The notes below the pieces were generated by a model. It was not told where the DNA came from. It made no database searches and saw nothing but the letters and a program-made list of their open reading frames with translations. Position numbers and translations under genes: made by a program. This document shows, in pieces, positions 58,556 to 64,000 of a stretch of DNA of 64,000 nucleotides (positions are counted from its first letter, which is position 1; every line of letters begins with the position of its first letter). Source of the DNA: an uncultured Porphyromonadaceae bacterium (GTDB taxonomy: Bacteria > Bacteroidota > Bacteroidia > Bacteroidales > Muribaculaceae); NCBI GenBank assembly GCA_900541555.1, contig UQKE01000007.1:3774-67773 (forward strand), in the 5' to 3' direction.

Positions 58556-61486
58556 ATGAAAACTCCAATTTTAGCTATCATTTTTGCCATTGCGGGAACA
58601 ATGGCCGCGCAGGCGCAAACAGCTCCGCCATGCGATTTTCAATTCACCTCGGAAGATGAATTTGCAAAATGGACCGTAATCGACGGCAATCCCTCCGACT
58701 CCCCCGTCGTTTGGGAATGGAGCGGCGACGATGCAAGCATTGATTCTAGCGACGAAGCCGCCGACGATTGGCTGATTTCGCCGGCCATCTCGCTCGAAGC
58801 CGGCGAAACTTATGCCATAACCTTTGTAGCTTGGTCAGGATTTAACAATACACATAAATTCGACATTACTGTCGGACAAGAAGCCTCCATTGCAGGACAA
58901 ACTGCCATCCTATCGACAGAAGACGATTTCAGCAGCACCGATGACACCGAAATTCCTGCCACTTTCACCCCGCAAGAAAGCGGCATCTACTATTTTGGCT
59001 TCCACTGCACAAGCGAATGTGGATATTACAATCACATATTGCGCGTGTCGAGCATGTCGATCATCGGGCAATCAGATTTGCCCGAATACCCCACGCATGT
59101 GACCAACTTGACAGCCGAAGCCGGCGCAAACGGGAAAATGGAAGTCACGCTGACATGGACATGGCCTTCTACCAACAGCGAAGGAGGCGCATTGTCGCAA
59201 CTTTCCGGCGCACGAATCGAGCGCATGGACAACAGCAGCATCTGGAATAGCTATGAAACCATCGCCACCGTCGAAGGCGCTACAATCGGCGGACAAGGCT
59301 CTTATGTCGACAGCAATATTCCTGCGGCCGGACCGTATTCCTATCGTGTGACGGCATTTTCTGCCGACGGCGACGCGCAGGGCGGATATGCCCCGACAGC
59401 CTCCGTGGAATGGGTTGGCGAAGACACGCCGATGCCGGTGGGCAATCTGACGGCTGTCGCATCCGGCGACAATGCCATCGTCAATTTCACTGCCCCGACG
59501 GCAGGCGTCAATGGCGGATACATCAATTTGGATGCCATCACCTATAAAATCGAGCGTAAATCGGGCTATTCGTCTACTGTCGTAGAGGAAGCCTACTCCG
59601 GCACGCTTCCCTACACCGATACCGGCATTGCCGAAACCGGCAGCTACACCTATGCCGTCACCGCCATATCGGCGACAGGTGGCGAAAGCGAAACAGTCGA
59701 ATCTGCCGCAGTCGTGGCAGGTCCGGCATTCACGACGCCCTACGAAGCCGACTTGTCGAACGCAGACGAAGCCTCGCTTTTCTCGTTTATCAATGCCAAT
59801 CAAGACAGCTATGAATGGAGATATAGCAGCTACTCCGGCGTCATTTCATATTTCGGCGGCAGCGAAGCCGACGACTACGCCGCAACGCCGCGCATCCGCA
59901 TGGAAGCCGGAAAGCCCTATCGCGTCACCGTCACAGCCCGCCTGAACTCATACCGTAGCGTCACGGAGGACGACTACAAAACCATTTCCGCCAATGTCGG
60001 AAATGCGCCCACTGCCGAAGCCATGACACAATCGGGAGAAAGCGTCGTCGTCATGACCGACAATGAGCAAGACTACGCATTCACAACCTCTGTTGCCGCC
60101 GACGGCGACTACTACATCGGCATCCGCGTGTTCGGACATTCCAACACAAACGACATTTACCTCACATACATCAAAGTGGAAGAAATTCCAACCGCTCCGG
60201 CTTCAATTGCCGACCTGACGGCTATTCGCGCCGACAATGGCGCATTGGCAGCAACAGTGGCGTGGACCAACCCGACTGTCGACAATGCAGGAAATCCGCT
60301 TGCTGAAATAACCAAATACGAAATATACCGCAACGAAACCGAACTCGTGCATTCGCAATCCGATGTTGTTCCGGGCTCGCAAGCGACATTCACCGACAAC
60401 ACCATCACAGAAGCAGGCGTGTATAGCTACACCGTGCGCCTCTATCTTGGAGAAAACCACAGCGACACTTCCGTCGAAACGGAATGGGTGGGCTTCGACA
60501 CGCCGGCGGCCATTGCCGAAGTGGTGGCAACCGCTTCCGATTCGCAAGTGTCGTTGACGTTCGATGCGCCTGTCGAAGGCGTGCATGGCGGATTCGTTGA
60601 AACGGACGGCATGGGATATGCCATCACGCGAAACGGCGAAACAATCGAAACTCTCTACACGGGTGCACTTCCCTACATCGACAATGTGCCCGAATTGGGC
60701 GTTTACGTCTACACCGTGGCAGCCGTCACTCCTTCCGGATTGTCAAGCGAGCCAACCGAATCCAACAGCGTGACGGCGGGCGATGCCATGAACACGCCCT
60801 ACGAAGCCGATTTCAGCGTCGACGGAACTGATTTTGACTTGATGAGCACATTCGACGGAAACGAAGATGGCAGCACTTGGAGTTATAGCAGATACGACGA
60901 AGCCGTTCAAATATCGTCGAGCAAAAACGACAAGGGAGACTGGCTGTTCACGCCACGTTTGAACCTGTCCAACGAATACCGCTACAAGTTGACCGTTGCC
61001 GCGTCGCTTTCTCGCGCATGGGACGAAGACGACTATACGACCGTCAACGTCTATGTCGGCGAATCCGACACGCCCGAAGGGCAAACGCCGATAGGCAGCT
61101 TCACCATCGACAGTGCTATGGGAACAAACTACGAGTTTGACATCGAGCTGGGCGAATCTGGCAAAATGCGCATCGGCTTGCAAGAAATGGGGAATAACGA
61201 TAGAACCTATGTCAATATTCATTCCATTTCCGTCATCGAAGCAGGCACAAGCAGCGTGGCAGCAATCGAAGCCGGCAGCATGTTCCGCTACGACCGCGCA
61301 ACGCAAACGATTGCATGTCCTGCCGTCGACGGCCGCCTTTCGGTTGTCAACGCAGCAGGCGTGGAGATGCTCAACTGCCACGCGACAGAAGCATCCGTCA
61401 ACGTCGGATCGCTTCCTGCCGGACTGTACATAGCCGTGTTTACAAACCGCGACGGCAACATCGACAAATTGAAATTCATCAAATAA
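58556..61486 (+). CDS. Large secreted adhesin-like protein: three jelly-rolls, fibronectin-III repeats, T9SS tail
   Basis: 976 residues with a signal peptide (ending AQAQT). Three jelly-roll modules of the cleaved-adhesin/choice-of-anchor type begin near residues 25, 400 and 745 (DDWLISPAISLEAGETYAIT, DDYAATPRIRMEAGKPYRVT, GDWLFTPRLNLSNEYRYKLT). Between them lie two pairs of fibronectin-III-like domains with recurring TPYEADF/L boundaries and WVGxDTPxP linkers. The last 70 residues (FRYDRATQTIACPAVDGRLSV.., AGLYIAVFTNRDGNIDKLKFIK) form a T9SS sorting domain. No catalytic site is visible, so binding to host or glycan surfaces is the best guess. It is followed 15 nt later by another T9SS cargo gene. 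Confidence 0.88.
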   Translation: MKTPILAIIFAIAGTMAAQAQTAPPCDFQFTSEDEFAKWTVIDGNPSDSPVVWEWSGDDASIDSSDEAADDWLISPAISLEAGETYAITFVAWSGFNNTHKFDITVGQEASIAGQTAILSTEDDFSSTDDTEIPATFTPQESGIYYFGFHCTSECGYYNHILRVSSMSIIGQSDLPEYPTHVTNLTAEAGANGKMEVTLTWTWPSTNSEGGALSQLSGARIERMDNSSIWNSYETIATVEGATIGGQGSYVDSNIPAAGPYSYRVTAFSADGDAQGGYAPTASVEWVGEDTPMPVGNLTAVASGDNAIVNFTAPTAGVNGGYINLDAITYKIERKSGYSSTVVEEAYSGTLPYTDTGIAETGSYTYAVTAISATGGESETVESAAVVAGPAFTTPYEADLSNADEASLFSFINANQDSYEWRYSSYSGVISYFGGSEADDYAATPRIRMEAGKPYRVTVTARLNSYRSVTEDDYKTISANVGNAPTAEAMTQSGESVVVMTDNEQDYAFTTSVAADGDYYIGIRVFGHSNTNDIYLTYIKVEEIPTAPASIADLTAIRADNGALAATVAWTNPTVDNAGNPLAEITKYEIYRNETELVHSQSDVVPGSQATFTDNTITEAGVYSYTVRLYLGENHSDTSVETEWVGFDTPAAIAEVVATASDSQVSLTFDAPVEGVHGGFVETDGMGYAITRNGETIETLYTGALPYIDNVPELGVYVYTVAAVTPSGLSSEPTESNSVTAGDAMNTPYEADFSVDGTDFDLMSTFDGNEDGSTWSYSRYDEAVQISSSKNDKGDWLFTPRLNLSNEYRYKLTVAASLSRAWDEDDYTTVNVYVGESDTPEGQTPIGSFTIDSAMGTNYEFDIELGESGKMRIGLQEMGNNDRTYVNIHSISVIEAGTSSVAAIEAGSMFRYDRATQTIACPAVDGRLSVVNAAGVEMLNCHATEASVNVGSLPAGLYIAVFTNRDGNIDKLKFIK

Positions 61487-61501
61487 AAGGAGACTCTCGT
61501 C
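61487..61501 (+). promoter_or_regulatory. Strong Shine-Dalgarno sequence before the last gene
   Basis: AAAAGGAG ends 8 nt before the ATG at 61502. A purine-rich SD this close to consensus is uncommon in Bacteroidota, which usually rely on A-rich leaders, and it suggests efficient translation of the second gene in the pair. Confidence 0.6.
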
Positions 61502-63868
61502 ATGAAAAAAAGCATATTGCTTTCATGTGCCATCGCAATGGCGGCCGGCGCAACTGCGCAACAAGTGCAACCGGCAAGAACGGTCGACGGCACGTTTGAA
61601 CCGGTCGCCCGCACTCAGCAATTCAACAAAAATGCCGAACCATTGAAAATCGTTGCCGCCGAAGACGGAAACCTCGCTGCCGCATTCACCTGCCTGAACG
61701 CGGCAACGGGCACACCCACCGTCGTGTGGAGCGAAAACTTCGACAATTGGGAAGCCGGCAAGTTTGCCGACGGCTCCAATGGCTGGGAAGTGGAAAATGC
61801 GGAATATTTTTCGTGGGAACTGACAAAAACAACCGACGACAAGGCTTTTTCCACAATTGATCCAAACGACGTGCAGTCGCTCTACATCGAAGGCTCGTAC
61901 CGAATCTACGAACGCGGCCACGCCTCTGTGGTCAGCCCGCCGATCGCCATTCCGCAAAATGCCACATTCAGCGGCTACATAGGCTTTTCCTACAACTTGT
62001 CGGAAGACTACTGCACGCTCACCATCTTTGCCAGCGACAACGACGGAGAAACATGGTCGCCGATATGGTCGAGCTTGGACGACAATTCCGTGAGAACTTG
62101 GACATGGCATAAATTCGACATCGACATGACGGCTTATGCCGGACGCTCCGTTAAATTCAAATTCGAATACGGCAACTCCGCCGCATACGACAATGGCGGA
62201 TACATGGGCGACTTCACCATCGACGGCTTGCAACTGTCGCAAGCCGGAGAAATGGGCAGCGTCGATGTGCAAACAGGAGAAATTGTGAAATTCGCCGACG
62301 CGTCGACCGGCAACCCGACATCGTGGCAATGGAGTTTCCCCGGCGGAACGCCATCCACTTCCGAAGAGCAATTTCCTGAGGTCTACTACACGCGCGACGG
62401 CACATACGACGTCTCCCTCACCGTCGGCGACGGCGAAAACACTGCCTCCACAACCATCGAAGGCTTCGTCAATGTCACGGGCACGGCCCCGACTGCCAAA
62501 ATCGGATTGCCGGCCACATTCCGTTTCGACGGCAACAGCGACCTCACAGGCACGCTCCGGCCCATGATAGCACCGCTTGTGCCGGTGCAATTCCACGATG
62601 CGTCGGAGGGTTTTCCCGAAACGCGCGAATGGTCGTTCACGGGTGTCGACCCCGACCCGAATACCACGACTTTCTCTTCGGAAGAAAATCCGAAAGTCGG
62701 ATATTCCTACCTGCACAATCAAACCGTCACGCTCAACGTGGAAAACAGCCACGGCGCTTCCGACACGTCGGCCGATGTAACAGTGGAATATGAAGGGTTC
62801 ATCAGCAATTTGTTGCCCACCGACCTCCTTACGACGTTCGATCTCGACGGCTACGGCGAATTCCCCGGCACCAACTCGTTTGGAATCACCGAATATGCCG
62901 AAAAGTTCTCCAAACCGTCGCAACCCATCGCCGTTTCCGGCGTAGTGGTCTACTTCACGCAAGTGGAAGTGGCCGAAGACGACCTATGGGGAAACATCGC
63001 CGACATCAAGGTGGCAATTTGCAAAAGCGAGAACGGGCTGCCCGGCGAAGAACTCGACTTCTCTTCGTGGCGCGTGCTCGACCTCGACAAGCCGAGCAGC
63101 GGCACGGCAATGGGCAATGTGTTTGAATTCACACGCCCCGTCGTGATCGACGATGAATTTTTCATCGTTGTCAGCGGCTTCCCCGAAAAGACCGACGATT
63201 GCGCCGTAGCGTTTGCCATGGCTCAATTCCGCGACAATAGCAACACCGCCTATTTCATGAAAGACGGCGAATGGCGTTCCGCCGCCGAATATTTTCCCGC
63301 CGGAGCCAACCACACGTCCTTTGCGGTCAGCCCCTACATCATCCATTCCGTCATGACGCCAATGTCGGAAACACCGATTAAAGTAGGCCCCGCCGCCGGA
63401 GAAGCCACATTCGAATTCTACTCCTACATGGGCTACGAAACGCCTGTCGCATGCGACGCCGATTGGTGTCGCGTGGTCAGCGAGCCGAACGGGATGACGC
63501 TCGACGAAATCACCATCGGCTACGACGCTCTTCCCACGGGCGTGAGCAGCCGCGAAGCCACGCTCACTTTCACCGACGGCGTAGGCTCTGTCGACGTGCG
63601 CATCGAGCAAACGCCCGACGGCAAAGTGTCCATCCTGCCGGAAAGCGAATTGAAAATATCGCCTACGCTTGTCGTGACAACGTTCACGGTCGATTCCGAA
63701 TCGGAAGGCACAATTGAAGTGATTGGAACTACCGGAAACATCGTCTATGCCGGAACAATCGAAAACGGCTCAACGACAATCGACGCGTCAGGTTTCGCAG
63801 CCGGCGTCTACGTGGTGAAGACAACCACTGCCAACGGCATCAGCACTGCAAAAATCATGAAACGATGA
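61502..63868 (+). CDS. Secreted PKD-domain adhesin-like protein with T9SS tail
   Basis: 788 residues, signal peptide MKKSILLSCAIAMAAGATAQ. A jelly-roll begins near residue 75 (WSENFDNWEAGKFADGSNGW, then SYNLSEDYCTLTIFASDNDGETW). Two PKD-like domains follow (GEIVKFADASTGNPTSWQWSFPGGTPSTS and VQFHDASEGFPETREWSFTG). Next come a jelly-roll-like segment (VSGVVVYFTQV..) and a BACON-like segment around residue 640 (VACDADWCRVVSEPNGMTLDEI.. VRIEQTPDG). The tail (LVVTTFTVDSESEGTIEVIGTTG, GVYVVKTTTANGISTAKIMKR) is a T9SS sorting domain. This is probably a surface or secreted binding protein acting with the preceding gene product. Confidence 0.87.
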   Translation: MKKSILLSCAIAMAAGATAQQVQPARTVDGTFEPVARTQQFNKNAEPLKIVAAEDGNLAAAFTCLNAATGTPTVVWSENFDNWEAGKFADGSNGWEVENAEYFSWELTKTTDDKAFSTIDPNDVQSLYIEGSYRIYERGHASVVSPPIAIPQNATFSGYIGFSYNLSEDYCTLTIFASDNDGETWSPIWSSLDDNSVRTWTWHKFDIDMTAYAGRSVKFKFEYGNSAAYDNGGYMGDFTIDGLQLSQAGEMGSVDVQTGEIVKFADASTGNPTSWQWSFPGGTPSTSEEQFPEVYYTRDGTYDVSLTVGDGENTASTTIEGFVNVTGTAPTAKIGLPATFRFDGNSDLTGTLRPMIAPLVPVQFHDASEGFPETREWSFTGVDPDPNTTTFSSEENPKVGYSYLHNQTVTLNVENSHGASDTSADVTVEYEGFISNLLPTDLLTTFDLDGYGEFPGTNSFGITEYAEKFSKPSQPIAVSGVVVYFTQVEVAEDDLWGNIADIKVAICKSENGLPGEELDFSSWRVLDLDKPSSGTAMGNVFEFTRPVVIDDEFFIVVSGFPEKTDDCAVAFAMAQFRDNSNTAYFMKDGEWRSAAEYFPAGANHTSFAVSPYIIHSVMTPMSETPIKVGPAAGEATFEFYSYMGYETPVACDADWCRVVSEPNGMTLDEITIGYDALPTGVSSREATLTFTDGVGSVDVRIEQTPDGKVSILPESELKISPTLVVTTFTVDSESEGTIEVIGTTGNIVYAGTIENGSTTIDASGFAAGVYVVKTTTANGISTAKIMKR

Positions 63869-63897
63869 GCATCCGCCTCTCGCGTTGCTCTCAACGA

Positions 63898-63929
63898 AAA
63901 AACGCTGTCCGGATTCGGGCAGCGTTTTT
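63898..63929 (+). terminator. Rho-independent terminator after the adhesin pair
   Basis: AAAAACGCTGTCCG and CGGGCAGCGTTTTT form a 14-bp stem (one wobble) with a GATT loop and a T-run. The remaining 70 nt to the window end show no gene. Confidence 0.92.
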
Positions 63930-64000
63930 GCATAAACATCAAAACTCGCATTTTTAATACGCAAATATTCAGAGTTAAATATTATTAATTTATTCCCAAC

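Noticed and set aside
1..64000. tRNA, rRNA, tmRNA, insertion sequences, prophage
   Set aside because: No matching conserved sequence, transposase or integrase was seen on either strand.

Overview
The window looks like a chromosomal segment from a gut-type member of the Bacteroidales (Bacteroidota). The evidence is a SusC/SusD pair, promoters with the Bacteroidota -7 motif TAnnTTTG (often with TTTG about 19-21 bp upstream), a MurF-Alr fusion, a GSCFA protein, and several secreted proteins with type IX secretion (T9SS) sorting tails. Family or genus cannot be fixed from the sequence alone; a Muribaculaceae-like genome would fit. No rRNA, tRNA, insertion sequence, phage or CRISPR array is visible.

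Layout. 1-6.2 kb, minus strand: a truncated DUF4465 lipoprotein abutting murI, glycogen branching enzyme, a CoA-disulfide-reductase-like flavoprotein with a rhodanese domain, and a small PepSY-like periplasmic protein. 6.3-15.4 kb, minus: a GSCFA - MurF/Alr - RsmF - hybrid histidine kinase operon, then a sigma-54-dependent response regulator behind a tandem repeat array. 15.7-32.2 kb, minus: a polysaccharide-utilisation-type locus in two apparent transcription units. The first is ROK repressor, SusC, SusD, a DUF6259-like putative glycosidase and a T9SS cargo protein. The second is a GH3-SGNH fusion, a DUF4855 protein, an unknown Cys-rich secreted protein and a GDPD-EEP double phosphoesterase. 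32.4-36.1 kb, plus, divergent from the ROK gene: a Tat-exported DUF4434 protein, a sugar MFS permease and an N-acylglucosamine 2-epimerase.

36.5-39.4 kb, minus: a Tat-exported iron-sulfur aldo/keto reductase and a membrane polyferredoxin. 39.6-42.1 kb: a small TPR protein, a hypothetical protein and BipA. 42.3-45.9 kb, plus: a MINPP-like histidine phosphatase, a 640-bp gap with promoters but no convincing gene, two paralogous outer-membrane barrels, and rpsO. 46-53 kb, plus: a compact cell-envelope run (dut, TPR protein, DUF4292 lipoprotein, EnvC-like activator, GNAT/FemAB-like transferase, polysaccharide flippase) with overlapping genes and non-ATG starts. 53-64 kb: a BACON-domain protein (minus), rlmN, then three T9SS cargo proteins (an endonuclease I and two adhesin-like proteins).

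The most unusual feature is a family of roughly 72-77-bp intergenic repeats at 1.55-1.69, 7.70-7.97, 15.40-15.71 and 42.18-42.31 kb. Each locus carries a TAnnTTTG promoter element aimed at the neighbouring gene (murI, the sigma-54 regulator, GSCFA, the phosphatase). Nearly every unit also carries a small inverted repeat whose arm sequence changes between copies while pairing is kept. The PUL is also notable for combining two phosphodiesterase or phosphatase domains, an esterase-like SGNH domain and three DUF-type putative sugar-acting barrels, which suggests a decorated, possibly phosphodiester-substituted, glycan target.
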